In this document: positions 40,941 to 50,917 of the stretch, one piece after another | Position numbering within the stretch: the first letter of the stretch is position 1 | Layout of the letters: each line of letters begins with the position of its first letter | From: Limnohabitans sp. Rim11 | GTDB taxonomy: Bacteria > Pseudomonadota > Gammaproteobacteria > Burkholderiales > Burkholderiaceae_C | Length of the DNA: 64,000 nucleotides | Direction: 5' to 3' | Assembly (NCBI RefSeq): GCF_001269365.1 | Contig: NZ_CXOM01000002.1 | Location: 442,001-506,000, forward strand | Notes under the pieces: model-generated | Seen by the model: only the letters and a program-made list of their open reading frames with translations | Databases searched by the model: none | Told to the model about the DNA's origin: nothing | Position numbers and translations under genes: made by a program

Positions 40941-41753
40941 TTAAGGGGTGGCCGAGGATTGGTTCAAGTCCATGAGCCTCTCAGGGGTGCCCACATCTGT
41001 CCATGGGCCCTTATAAAGGCTGGCACTGACCAGGCCACGGTCCATGGCCGAACGCAGCAAAGGCGCCAATGGCGCAGCTTTGCCTTGAGGGTTGCCAACA
41101 GGCATGGCCGTGAATTGCGGATCAAAAAATTCTTTTTTGTACATGGCAAATGTGCTGAACGTCAACAATGACGCTGGCTTCGGAAGGTTCAAGGCCAAGC
41201 CCTCAGCTGACAAACCAAAATCCCCACCCAGGTTGTGAGGCGGATTGGGAACCAGCCAAATGTGCGCTAGCTGGTCACTGCTTTGAAAGTCTTGTACCGC
41301 TTGGTTTGAAAAATCGAAACCGGGTGCGTAGATATCGCCAGCCACCACCCAAAAAATAGGCGCCAAAAATGGCAAGGCTCGGACAATGCCCCCAGCCGTC
41401 TCGAGGGCATAACCAAAGTCTTTGCCCTCATGCGAATAGCGAAGCCGAATGTGACCAACGGTCGGCAAATCCGGATTCAAGCCAAACTGAGATTCAATCT
41501 GATCGCCCAGCCACGCGGTATTGATCAATTGGTCGTGATGTCCTGACTTGGCCAAGGCCTCCATGTGCCATTGCATCAAGGGTTTGCCGTGAACCGTTAA
41601 AAGAGGTTTGGGGGTTTGGTCGGTGAGTGGGCGCATGCGTTCGCCCCTGCCAGCCGCCAAGACCATGACGGTCGCCAGGCTTTGCTCAGAGGTTCCGACC
41701 CATTCATTGGAGGCCGCAGGCACTGAATTGGATTCCAAGGTATTCAAACGCAT
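40941..41753 (-). CDS. murU: N-acetylmuramate alpha-1-phosphate uridylyltransferase
   Basis: A 270-residue nucleotidyltransferase with the signature VLAAGRGERMRPLTDQTPKP, HGKPLMQWHMEAL and a Mg-binding VVAGDIYAPGFD. This short form matches MurU, which joins MurNAc-1-phosphate to UTP in peptidoglycan recycling. The presence of amgK elsewhere in this window supports that reading; a glucose- or mannose-1-phosphate role cannot be excluded. The start at 41753 leaves about 28 poorly conserved residues before the signature, so a later start is possible. Confidence 0.78.
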   Translation of the reverse strand: MRLNTLESNSVPAASNEWVGTSEQSLATVMVLAAGRGERMRPLTDQTPKPLLTVHGKPLMQWHMEALAKSGHHDQLINTAWLGDQIESQFGLNPDLPTVGHIRLRYSHEGKDFGYALETAGGIVRALPFLAPIFWVVAGDIYAPGFDFSNQAVQDFQSSDQLAHIWLVPNPPHNLGGDFGLSAEGLALNLPKPASLLTFSTFAMYKKEFFDPQFTAMPVGNPQGKAAPLAPLLRSAMDRGLVSASLYKGPWTDVGTPERLMDLNQSSATP

Positions 41754-41878
41754 GCCGCTATGTTGCCACGCTGTAGGGGTTAAGCAAGCTCCCGCGCAGT
41801 AAAATATTGGGCTTGGTTGGCAATTTCTTTGTCAACGTCATCGTCAGATACCTACGACTCATTTTTTTGGAGCCCCCC

Positions 41879-43921
41879 ATGGCAATTAACCAACCCGCAG
41901 CTCATCAAATGGCCAACGCAATTCGTGCCCTGGCCATGGACGCTGTTCAACAAGCCAATTCGGGCCACCCCGGTGCGCCCATGGGCATGGCCGACATGGC
42001 TGTGGCTTTGTGGGGCGAGCACTTGCAACACAACCCCAAAAACCCCCATTGGGCCAACCGCGATCGCTTCGTGTTGTCCAACGGTCATGGCTCCATGCTC
42101 ATTTATGCATTACTGCACCTGACTGGCTACCCACTGCCCATGACGGAGTTGAAAAACTTCCGTCAGTTGCACAGCAAAACCGCCGGTCACCCCGAAGTGG
42201 GCATCACCCCTGGCGTTGAAACCACCACCGGTCCTTTGGGACAAGGCATCACCAATGCCGTGGGCATGGCTTTGGCCGAAAAATTGTTGGCCACCGAATT
42301 CAACCAACCTGGCCACAACATCGTTGACCACCACACCTATGTGTTCATGGGCGACGGTTGCTTGATGGAAGGCATCAGCCACGAAGCATGCGCTTTGGCT
42401 GGCGCTTGGAAGCTCAACAAGCTGATTGCCATGTACGACGACAACGGCATCTCCATTGATGGTCAAGTGGCGCCTTGGTTCATTGACAACACACCCCAGC
42501 GTTTTGCCGCCTACGGCTGGAACGTGATTGATGCCGTCGACGGCCATGACGCTGCGGCTGTGTCCAAAGCCATTGCCGACGCCAAAAACAGCGCCGACAA
42601 ACCCACCTTGATTGTTTGCAAAACAGCTATCGGTAAAGGCAGCCCCAACCGCGCCAACACCTCCAAAGCACACGGCGAACCTTTGGGCGCCGAAGAAATC
42701 AAACTCACACGCGAAGCTTTGGGCTGGACCTCGGAGCCATTCGTCATCCCCAAAGATGTGTACGCCAACTGGGATGCCAAGCAAAGTGGCGCAGCACGCG
42801 AAGCCGATTGGAACAAAGCGTTTGCCGCCTACAAAGCTGCACACCCTTCATTGGCCAAAGAATTTGTGCGCCGCATGAAAGGCGAGTTGCCCAAGAACTT
42901 TGCACAAACCGCTGTTGACGCTGTCATTGCTGCGCACACCAAAGCCGAAACCGTGGCGAGCCGCAAGGCCAGCCAATTGGCCTTGGAAGCCTTCACAGCG
43001 GCCTTGCCAGAAATGTTGGGCGGCTCTGCTGACCTCACAGGTTCCAACCTCACCAACACGTCTTCAACACCTGCACTTCGCATGAACTTGGCCGGCGATG
43101 TGGTGAAAAATGACAAGGGCCAAATGGGCCGCCACATCAACTACGGTGTGCGCGAATTTGGCATGGCCGCCATCATGAACGGTGTCACTTTGCACGGTGG
43201 CTTCATTCCTTACGGCGGTACCTTCCTGACTTTCAGCGATTACTCACGCAACGCCATTCGCATGGCAGCGCTCATGAAGCAACGCGTGATCCATGTGTTC
43301 ACCCACGACTCTATCGGTTTGGGCGAAGACGGCCCCACACACCAGTCGATCGAACACGCGGCCAGCTTGCGCTTGATTCCTGGCCTCGATGTGTGGCGTC
43401 CTGCGGATACCGCAGAAACCACTGTGGCTTGGGCCGTGGCTTTGGAAAACAAAGATCGCCCCACTGCTTTGTTGTTGTCACGCCAAAACTTGCCTTACGC
43501 CCCCAAGTCCGATTTGGGCGAGATCAGCCGCGGCGCTTACGTGTTGGCTGAACCCTCACGCGTGGGCATTGCCAAAGCCAAGGCCGTGATCATTGCCACA
43601 GGCTCTGAAGTTCAGTTGGCCTTGAAAGCACAAGAATTGTTGGCCGAGAAGAAAATTGGTGTGCGCGTGGTCTCGATGCCCAGCACCACCACCTTCGACC
43701 GTCAAACCAGCAGCTACAAATCTGAAGTTTTGCCAGCTGGCTTGCCCCGTGTGGCCGTTGAGATGGGCAGCACCGATGGCTGGTGGAAATATGGCGTGTC
43801 AGCAGTGGTAGGTATCGACACCTATGGTGAGTCTGCCCCTGCGCCCGTGCTGTTCAAACACTTTGGTTTCACTGCAGAGAACGTGGCCGAAACCGTGCAA
43901 GCAGCTTTGCAGAAAAAATAA
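41879..43921 (+). CDS. tkt: Transketolase
   Basis: A 680-residue thiamine-diphosphate enzyme of the non-oxidative pentose phosphate pathway (or Calvin cycle in autotrophs). [28 protein letters not shown] and the ThDP motif from GDGCLMEG to about DDNGISIDG are present, and the pyrimidine domain has [16 protein letters not shown]. It precedes gap by 60 bases, suggesting a sugar-phosphate operon. The ATG at 41879 has the standard MAIN... start; the longer frame is unconserved. Confidence 0.95.
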   Translation: MAINQPAAHQMANAIRALAMDAVQQANSGHPGAPMGMADMAVALWGEHLQHNPKNPHWANRDRFVLSNGHGSMLIYALLHLTGYPLPMTELKNFRQLHSKTAGHPEVGITPGVETTTGPLGQGITNAVGMALAEKLLATEFNQPGHNIVDHHTYVFMGDGCLMEGISHEACALAGAWKLNKLIAMYDDNGISIDGQVAPWFIDNTPQRFAAYGWNVIDAVDGHDAAAVSKAIADAKNSADKPTLIVCKTAIGKGSPNRANTSKAHGEPLGAEEIKLTREALGWTSEPFVIPKDVYANWDAKQSGAAREADWNKAFAAYKAAHPSLAKEFVRRMKGELPKNFAQTAVDAVIAAHTKAETVASRKASQLALEAFTAALPEMLGGSADLTGSNLTNTSSTPALRMNLAGDVVKNDKGQMGRHINYGVREFGMAAIMNGVTLHGGFIPYGGTFLTFSDYSRNAIRMAALMKQRVIHVFTHDSIGLGEDGPTHQSIEHAASLRLIPGLDVWRPADTAETTVAWAVALENKDRPTALLLSRQNLPYAPKSDLGEISRGAYVLAEPSRVGIAKAKAVIIATGSEVQLALKAQELLAEKKIGVRVVSMPSTTTFDRQTSSYKSEVLPAGLPRVAVEMGSTDGWWKYGVSAVVGIDTYGESAPAPVLFKHFGFTAENVAETVQAALQKK

Positions 43922-43978
43922 TTTCTGATTTCAGCGCTTCACTTGAATCAAATTCAAATTTAACTTTAAAGGAAATAG

Positions 43979-44980
<1,002 letters not shown>

Positions 44981-45000
44981 TGACGCTTTTTTTCTGAAGC

Positions 45001-45034
45001 AAAGGCCCGGTGGTTTTCACTGGGCCTTTTTTTT
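45001..45034 (+). terminator. Terminator after gap
   Basis: AAAGGCCC and a short GTG pair with CAC and GGGCCTTT around TTTT, followed by eight Ts. It overlaps the last codons and stop (45017-45019) of the convergent ATPase gene. Confidence 0.85.
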
Positions 45035-46186
45035 GAGGTCTTGCATTCGCTTTGCAATGTCCATGACACCAATCACACTGACACCCTCTTCAACGGGCCA
45101 ACCAGATTCAACCGGCGCCACGATGAACGCCTCATCAACCCCGACATCCTCACACGCCTGCCAAAAACCTTTAGTGACTTTGGGTGCACTTGAGAACTTG
45201 ATTTCAAAACCAATTTTTTTTCGGCCCAGCTCCACCACCACATCGAGTTCTGCGCCGGCTGCTGTTCTATAAAAAGACATGCTGGCACTTGATGGCAAGT
45301 GTGCTGATATCTGCTCAATCACAAACCCTTCCCAAGACGCGCCCGTGCTTGGGTGTCCTAACAAATCGTTGACTTCTTGGATGCCCAGCAAGCTGTGCAA
45401 CAAGCCACTGTCCCGCACATAAACTTTAGGCGATTTAACAAGCCGTTTGCCGAGATTCACAAAGTAGGGCTCTAGTTTTCGAACCATCAAGGTGTCGCAA
45501 AGATGATCTAAATATCTGCCGGTAGATGAAGCTGAAATACCCAAGGATGCCGCTACCGCGGATGCATTGAACATCTGACCATGCAAATGGGCGACCATGC
45601 GCCAAAAACGGTGCATCAAAGGTGGCGATACATTGATGCCAAGCGCTGGAAAGTCTGAATTTAAAAAATGACGAATTAAAGCTTGGCGCCAATCCCAAGA
45701 TGCTTCGCTGGTTTTCGCTTGATAGCTGTTTGGAAACCCGCCTCTCAGCCAAAGTGTCTGGTTATCCTCAAACTTTTCAAATACCTCACTCAGTACAAGT
45801 GGCGACATGTCGACCAATGACAAGCGGCCGGCCAAAGATTGCGACTGCTTCAACAACTTAAACGAAGCTGATCCCAACAACAAGAAGCGTCCTGGGCGAC
45901 GGTCCGCGTCGATTTCGCCTCTCAATTCATTCAAAAGTTCAGGCTGATTTTGAATTTCATCCAAAACCACCAAACGATCACGGTTCGCCTTAAAAAACAA
46001 AGACGGGTTGCCCAACTGCGCCATGGCTTGCGCAGTGTCCAAGTCTAAATAAACGGCTTTTTGAAGGTCTACAGCCAAGTCCTTGGCCAAAGTTGTCTTG
46101 CCTACCTGGCGAGGCCCCAGAATGCCAACGGCCGGACTCCATAGAAGCTGTTCAGCAATTTTGGCGCGGGTTAGTCTTTCAAACAT
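45017..46186 (-). CDS. AAA ATPase with DUF4143 C-terminal domain
   Basis: A 389-residue protein with an N-terminal P-loop ATPase domain (Walker A GPRQVGKTTLA, Walker B RLVVLDEIQN, sensor FLLLGSASFKLL) and a C-terminal DUF4143 domain from about residue 190, ending with an ELDVVVELGRKKIGFEIKFS stretch that looks like a PD-(D/E)xK fold (D and ExK). The family is scattered across bacteria and archaea, often near mobile genes, with unproven function. Its last residues (KKKAQ) are encoded by the T-run of the gap terminator. It is unrelated to both neighbours, so recent acquisition is plausible. Confidence 0.85.
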   Translation of the reverse strand: MFERLTRAKIAEQLLWSPAVGILGPRQVGKTTLAKDLAVDLQKAVYLDLDTAQAMAQLGNPSLFFKANRDRLVVLDEIQNQPELLNELRGEIDADRRPGRFLLLGSASFKLLKQSQSLAGRLSLVDMSPLVLSEVFEKFEDNQTLWLRGGFPNSYQAKTSEASWDWRQALIRHFLNSDFPALGINVSPPLMHRFWRMVAHLHGQMFNASAVAASLGISASSTGRYLDHLCDTLMVRKLEPYFVNLGKRLVKSPKVYVRDSGLLHSLLGIQEVNDLLGHPSTGASWEGFVIEQISAHLPSSASMSFYRTAAGAELDVVVELGRKKIGFEIKFSSAPKVTKGFWQACEDVGVDEAFIVAPVESGWPVEEGVSVIGVMDIAKRMQDLKKKAQ

Positions 46187-46233
46187 CCTTGCATTTTAGT
46201 CACGCCGTGACGAATATGCAAGGATAAATGATT

Positions 46234-49200
46234 TCAAGACAAGTGTTTCCCAATCAAACCCGCCAATTCAAACATCGTGATTTGATCTTTGCCAAACACC
46301 GGCTTGAGTTTGGCATCGGCGTTGATGGCTCGTTTGTTCGTGGGGTCTTGCAAGCCTTGCGCCTTGATGTAGTCCCACAACTTCTTCACCACTTCTGTGC
46401 GTGCCACTTTGTCGGTGCCAATGACGGCGGCCAAATCTGCGCTGGGCGTGAGGTTGCCCACGGCCGCTTTGCGCGGTGTTTTAGCAGCTGCGGTTTTCTT
46501 CGCCGCTGCTTTTTTGGCAGGGGCTTTGGTTTTCGCGGCTGCCTTACCCGTAGTTTTTCCAGCAGCCGTTTTAGCGCCAGCTGCATATTTAGCAGGCGTC
46601 TTGCGCGGCGGGAACTTGCTGGTGCGGGGTTCAAATTCAAACACCACTTTGTCTTCTTCAGCATTCCATGACAAGAATGCTTTGAAGGCGCGGCGCGTGC
46701 GATTGCTCACAAATTTTTCTAACAAGTCTGTTTTGCCTGCGCTCAGCAGCTTGGCAATTTGCTCGCGTTCCACCACTTGCTGCAACACAATTTTGCCGCT
46801 CTTGAAATTACAAGTGGGGGTGGGCTGGCCTTCAGTGGGCACCGATTTTTCACACACGTAATTGCTACCGTGCTCGTGCACAGCGCCGCCGCATTTGGGA
46901 CATGCACCCAAGGACTCGCTGCCAGTGAAGTCGACAATCTCGCCAGTCTCTTCGGCGTTTTTGTCGTTGCCAAAGTCAAACTCGAGCTTCCAGTTTTTCT
47001 CTTCTTCGTTGTACTTCAACGCAATTTCAGAAGTGAAAGGCCAGCCCGCTTTGGAACGGAAACCTTCCAGCGGCCCAATCTTCTTGTCGCGCAAGAATTG
47101 CTCCACTTCAGCTTGCTCGAAGGTACGGCCTGCAGGTGTTTTGCCAAACGAAAAGCCACAGCCTGCTGCAGCGGTGTCATCGCTTGCAGCGTCTTTGCCC
47201 ACACAGGCGTAGCGGCGATAGTTCTCTTTCACAATGCCGCCACAGGTGGGGCAGGGTGTGCTCAAGGTGGCGTAATCGCCAGGGATGGTGTCGCGATCGT
47301 ATTCCTTGGCCTTCTTGACGATGTGCTCGGTCATGTTGGCAATTTGTTGCATGAAGTCTTCGCGGCTGAGTTTGCCTTGCTCCATTTGCGACAGCTTGTA
47401 TTCCCACTCACCGGTCAGTTCGGGCTTGGACAATTCTTCCACACCCAAACCGCGCAGCAAGGTCATGAGTTGGAAAGCTTTGGCCGTGGGAATCATTTCG
47501 CGACCATCCCGCAAAATGTATTTCTCATTGATCAAGCCTTCGATGATTGCAGCGCGAGTGGCTGGCGTGCCCAAACCTTTTTCCTGCATGGCTTCACGCA
47601 GCTCATCGTCGTCCACCATCTTGCCGGCGCCTTCCATGGCACCCAGCAAGGTGGCTTCTGAATAGCGTGCGGGGGGCCGCGTTTTGAGTGGCTTGGTTTC
47701 AATCGAACCCACACCCACTTGCTCACCAGGCGCCACCGCCACCAAGTTTTGACCTTTGTCGCCTTCTTTGGCGTCGTCCACTTCATTGGCGGCTTCTTTG
47801 CCGTAGATGGCCAACCAACCTGGTTTGACCAAGACTTTGCCTTCGGTTTTAAAGCTGTGGCCAGCGGCGGTGCTGATGCGGGTGGTCACCATGTACTCGG
47901 CGCTGGGGAAAAACACCGCCATAAAGCGGCGCACCACCAAGTCGTACAACTTTTGTTCGGCCTCAGACAAGCCAGAAGGGGCCTGCAAGGTGGGAATGAT
48001 CGCAAAGTGATCGCTGACCTTGGCGTTGTCAAAAATTCGCTTAGACGGCTTGATATAGCCGTTGTTGAGCGCTGTGAGGGCATGGGGGGCCAAATGCTTC
48101 ATGCCGCTGTCGGCCAGCATATTGAACGTGTCCTTGGCCACAGGCAAGTAGTCTTCGGGCAAGGCACGTGAATCGGTACGGGGGTAGGTAAGGGCTTTGT
48201 GGCGCTCATACAAAGACTGCGCCAGCGACAAGGTGGTTTTGGCCGAGAAACCAAACTTGCCGTTGGCCTCGCGCTGCAAAGACGTCAAGTCAAACAGCAG
48301 GGGGCTGGCCTGGGTGGTGGGCTTGGCTTCCTCTGTGACAGTGGCTTTGGCGCCATTAACGGCTTGCACAATGGCATCGGCTTCAGCAGCCGTCCAAACA
48401 CGATCGGCCTTTTTCTCAGCGTCTTCGGCGTCTTTCTTCCAAGCTGTGTTGAACCACTTGCCTGGATAGGTGCCCGCCGCAGCATCAAACTGCGCGTGCA
48501 CTTCCCAATAGTCGCGGCTGATGAACTTGCGAATTTGCTCTTCGCGTTCCACCACCACGGCCAACGTAGGCGTTTGCACACGGCCGACAGTGGTTAAGAA
48601 GAAGCCACCGTCGCGTGAGTTGAAGGCCGTCATGGCACGGGTGCCATTGATGCCCACCAGCCAATCGGCTTCAGAGCGGCTGCGCGCGGCATCGGCCAGA
48701 CCCTGCATCTGTTGATTCGAGCGCAGCTTGTCAAAGCCATCTCGAATGGCTTGTGGCGTCATGCTTTGCAACCACAGGCGCTGCACGGGCTTGCCCAGTG
48801 GAATGGTCTGCCCGGCCTTTTGCGTGCCCGCATATTGTTCAATGAGGCGGAAGATCAGTTCACCCTCGCGGCCCGCGTCACAGGCGTTAACCAAGGCGCC
48901 CACGTCTTTGCGCTTGGCCTGCTTGACCACGGCGTTCAGCCGGGTTTTGGTCTTGTCGACGGGCTTCAAGTCGAAGTAGGGCGGAATGACGGGCAAATGG
49001 GCAAAGCTCCACTTACCGCGTTTCACGTCAAATTTTTCGGGGGCCTGAATTTCAACCAAGTGGCCCACCGCGCTGGTCACCACATAGGTTTCACTCTCAA
49101 AGTGGTCCTCGTGTTTTTCAAATTTACCCGCAATCGGCGTCAAAGCACGCACGATGTCTTGAGCCACTGAAGGCTTCTCTGCAATTACCAATGTTTTCAT
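46234..49200 (-). CDS. topB: DNA topoisomerase III with basic tail and SWIB domain
   Basis: A 988-residue type IA topoisomerase. TOPRIM comes first (LVIAEKPSVAQDI), the catalytic tyrosine is in LTYPRTDSRALP near residue 340, and two zinc ribbons follow (CPTCGG...C, CPKCGG...C). Then come an Ala/Lys/Pro-rich histone-H1-like tail of about 45 residues and, in the last 75, a SWIB/MDM2-type domain (TPSADLAAVIG, TEVVKKLWDYIKAQGLQD, FGKDQITMFEL). E. coli TopB (653) lacks the last parts. The ATG at 49200 begins the conserved KTLVIAEKPS; the frame before it is read through an alternating CG/CA tract. Confidence 0.93.
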   Translation of the reverse strand: MKTLVIAEKPSVAQDIVRALTPIAGKFEKHEDHFESETYVVTSAVGHLVEIQAPEKFDVKRGKWSFAHLPVIPPYFDLKPVDKTKTRLNAVVKQAKRKDVGALVNACDAGREGELIFRLIEQYAGTQKAGQTIPLGKPVQRLWLQSMTPQAIRDGFDKLRSNQQMQGLADAARSRSEADWLVGINGTRAMTAFNSRDGGFFLTTVGRVQTPTLAVVVEREEQIRKFISRDYWEVHAQFDAAAGTYPGKWFNTAWKKDAEDAEKKADRVWTAAEADAIVQAVNGAKATVTEEAKPTTQASPLLFDLTSLQREANGKFGFSAKTTLSLAQSLYERHKALTYPRTDSRALPEDYLPVAKDTFNMLADSGMKHLAPHALTALNNGYIKPSKRIFDNAKVSDHFAIIPTLQAPSGLSEAEQKLYDLVVRRFMAVFFPSAEYMVTTRISTAAGHSFKTEGKVLVKPGWLAIYGKEAANEVDDAKEGDKGQNLVAVAPGEQVGVGSIETKPLKTRPPARYSEATLLGAMEGAGKMVDDDELREAMQEKGLGTPATRAAIIEGLINEKYILRDGREMIPTAKAFQLMTLLRGLGVEELSKPELTGEWEYKLSQMEQGKLSREDFMQQIANMTEHIVKKAKEYDRDTIPGDYATLSTPCPTCGGIVKENYRRYACVGKDAASDDTAAAGCGFSFGKTPAGRTFEQAEVEQFLRDKKIGPLEGFRSKAGWPFTSEIALKYNEEEKNWKLEFDFGNDKNAEETGEIVDFTGSESLGACPKCGGAVHEHGSNYVCEKSVPTEGQPTPTCNFKSGKIVLQQVVEREQIAKLLSAGKTDLLEKFVSNRTRRAFKAFLSWNAEEDKVVFEFEPRTSKFPPRKTPAKYAAGAKTAAGKTTGKAAAKTKAPAKKAAAKKTAAAKTPRKAAVGNLTPSADLAAVIGTDKVARTEVVKKLWDYIKAQGLQDPTNKRAINADAKLKPVFGKDQITMFELAGLIGKHLS

Positions 49201-49217
49201 CTCATACAATCCGGTCT

Positions 49218-49268
49218 CGCGTGCGCGCATGCGCACGTGTACACACACGGGCACGCGCACACGCGCGC
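49218..49268. repeat. Alternating purine-pyrimidine (Z-DNA-prone) tract
   Basis: Bases 49218-49249 alternate pyrimidine and purine without a break (32 bases, mostly CG, CA/TG), and after a one-base slip 49251-49268 do so again (18 bases). It fills about half of the 102-base spacer between divergent topB and the SET-domain gene, a supercoiling-sensitive structure next to a topoisomerase gene. Confidence 0.8.
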
Positions 49269-49302
49269 CCACATGTTTTCACCATAACAAATTTTTAACG
49301 CC

Positions 49303-49938
49303 GTGGTCAAAAATAATCTTACGTCGACAAAATCGACTTCAAAGCCTGTTGCCAAGCCTGGCGTCAAAACAAAGGCGTCCAAGGCGTTACCAGCTTCAGG
49401 CCGCCGCGTGCAGGTGCGCCGTTCTGGCGTCCATGGCAAAGGTGTTTTTGCCTTGCAAGACATTGCCGAAGGCGAGACCTTGTTTGAATATGTGGGTGAA
49501 ATCATCAGTTGGGACGAGGCGCAAGACCGCCATCCCCATGATCCGTCCGACCCCAATCACACCTTCTATTTCCATGTGAACGAAGACAAAGTGATTGACG
49601 CGCTGCATGGCGGCAACTCTTCTAGATGGATCAACCACAGCTGCAACCCCAACTGTGAAGCCGACGAAGACAATGACCGCATCTTCATCAAAGCCTTGCG
49701 CAACATCAAGGCCGGTGAAGAGCTCAATTACGACTACGGCTTGATCATTGACGAGCCCTACACGCCCAAATTGAAGGCTGAATACCCCTGCTGGTGTGGC
49801 AGCCCCAATTGCCGCAAAACACTTTTGGCACCGAAGCGCCGACCTGCGACACCCAAAATTCCCAGTCAAATCAAAAAGATTGAGAAGAAAATCAAGAAGC
49901 TGAAAAAAGAGCTTAAAGCGGTCAAAAAGAAGGCATAA
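49303..49938 (+). CDS. SET-domain lysine methyltransferase-like protein
   Basis: A 211-residue protein with a basic N-tail (residues 1-33, many K, T, P), a SET domain (34-150) and a post-SET-like motif. Diagnostic are GVHGKGVFA, the knot-forming WINHSCNPNCEA (N111-C118) and GEELNYDYG (catalytic tyrosine), then CWCGSPNC (C163, C165, C170). A lysine-rich coiled tail (about 180-211) ends the protein. SET enzymes methylate lysines; chlamydial relatives methylate histone-like proteins. The substrate here is not known. The GTG at 49303 is the only clear start before the domain. Confidence 0.85.
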   Translation: MVKNNLTSTKSTSKPVAKPGVKTKASKALPASGRRVQVRRSGVHGKGVFALQDIAEGETLFEYVGEIISWDEAQDRHPHDPSDPNHTFYFHVNEDKVIDALHGGNSSRWINHSCNPNCEADEDNDRIFIKALRNIKAGEELNYDYGLIIDEPYTPKLKAEYPCWCGSPNCRKTLLAPKRRPATPKIPSQIKKIEKKIKKLKKELKAVKKKA

Positions 49939-49949
49939 AGCCAGAAGCG

Positions 49950-50735
49950 ATGTCCACTTTGGCAACCCCTCAACGCTGGCCAGCCGAAAACATCTGGCAG
50001 TCTGTTGTGCCCCACCTACCGGGCTTCAGCGTTGAAATCTTGCCCGAAATCGATTCAAGCAACACCGAGCTCATGAGGCGTGCTCGGGCCGGACAACACG
50101 ACCCCATTCTGTTGGTCGCAGAGCGGCAATCTGCGGGGCGCGGACGTCAAGGCCGTGCATGGTTAGGTGAATTAGGCGATGCACTGACATTCTCTATTGG
50201 GCTGCCCTATCAACCTGACAATTGGTCGGGATTGTCTTTGGCTGTTGGGCTGAGCTTGGCAGAGTCGCTGGGGCCTGATGTTCAACTTAAGTGGCCCAAC
50301 GATTTGTGGCGTCAACAAAGAAAACTGGGCGGCATCTTGATTGAAGCCGCCAGCCAGGGCCCTCAAAGTTACGCAGTGATTGGCGTGGGGCTGAATGTTC
50401 GCAAGCCCACCGCCACCGACTTAAGAACACCTGCCGCAGCCATCCAAGAGTTTTGGGCAGAAGCAACGGCGCCCCTGGTGCTAGAACGTGTCGCTGCGCC
50501 CTTGATTCGCATGCTGCTTGAGTTCAAGTCCCAAGGTTTCGCACCTTTGCAACATCGATTCAATCAACGTGACGCTATTTTAGGGCAAGTGGTTCACACC
50601 AGCGACGGCATTCAAGGCGTGTGTGAAGGTGTCGATGAACTCGGTGTTTTGCAAATTGACACGGCTCAAGGTTTGGTCAAAGTCAACAACGCCGAAGTCC
50701 GCGTGAGGCCCTTGCATCTATCGGCAGGTGCTTGA
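49950..50735 (+). CDS. birA: Biotin--[acetyl-CoA carboxylase] ligase
   Basis: A 261-residue biotin protein ligase with STNTEL-like DSSNTELMRRA, GRGRQGRAWLGELGDALTFS and KWPNDLWRQQRKLGGILIEA for biotinyl-AMP and lysine transfer, and a C-terminal SH3-like cap. It lacks the N-terminal repressor helix-turn-helix of E. coli BirA, so it is a catalytic-only (type I) enzyme. Starts 11 bases after the SET gene and overlaps the next small gene by TGATG. Confidence 0.93.
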   Translation: MSTLATPQRWPAENIWQSVVPHLPGFSVEILPEIDSSNTELMRRARAGQHDPILLVAERQSAGRGRQGRAWLGELGDALTFSIGLPYQPDNWSGLSLAVGLSLAESLGPDVQLKWPNDLWRQQRKLGGILIEAASQGPQSYAVIGVGLNVRKPTATDLRTPAAAIQEFWAEATAPLVLERVAAPLIRMLLEFKSQGFAPLQHRFNQRDAILGQVVHTSDGIQGVCEGVDELGVLQIDTAQGLVKVNNAEVRVRPLHLSAGA

Positions 50736-50917
50736 TGAAACACATGCCATTGCGTTGGTTCATTTTGATCTTGATGATTTTGAACGCTGCCCTTTATGTC
50801 TGGCGTGACGGTGTGCTGCAATCTTGGGGTTTTGCACCCAGCAGCGTGCGCGAACCCGAACGCAAGCAGCAACAAATTCAACCTGAAAATATTTTGATCA
50901 CAAGGAAAACATCATGA
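50735..50917 (+). CDS. Small membrane protein, SPOR-family N-terminal stub
   Basis: A 60-residue protein with one transmembrane helix (LRWFILILMILNAALYVW) and a short hydrophilic end (REPERKQQQIQPENI). In related bacteria birA is often followed by a single-pass SPOR-domain protein whose N-terminus looks like this, including REPER and the QI.PE motif; here the frame stops where the linker to SPOR should begin. It may be a decayed or naturally short member. It overlaps birA (TGATG) and the GST gene (ATGA). Confidence 0.6.
   Translation: MKHMPLRWFILILMILNAALYVWRDGVLQSWGFAPSSVREPERKQQQIQPENILITRKTS

Noticed and set aside
46759..47661. A 300-codon open frame antisense to topB
   Set aside because: It is a shadow of the topoisomerase and zinc-ribbon coding sequence with no homology signature.
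49201..49272. N-terminal extension of TopB read through the alternating tract
   Set aside because: The 24 extra residues (VRVPVCVHVRMRA and so on) come from the simple CG/CA tract; the conserved protein starts at the ATG at 49200.
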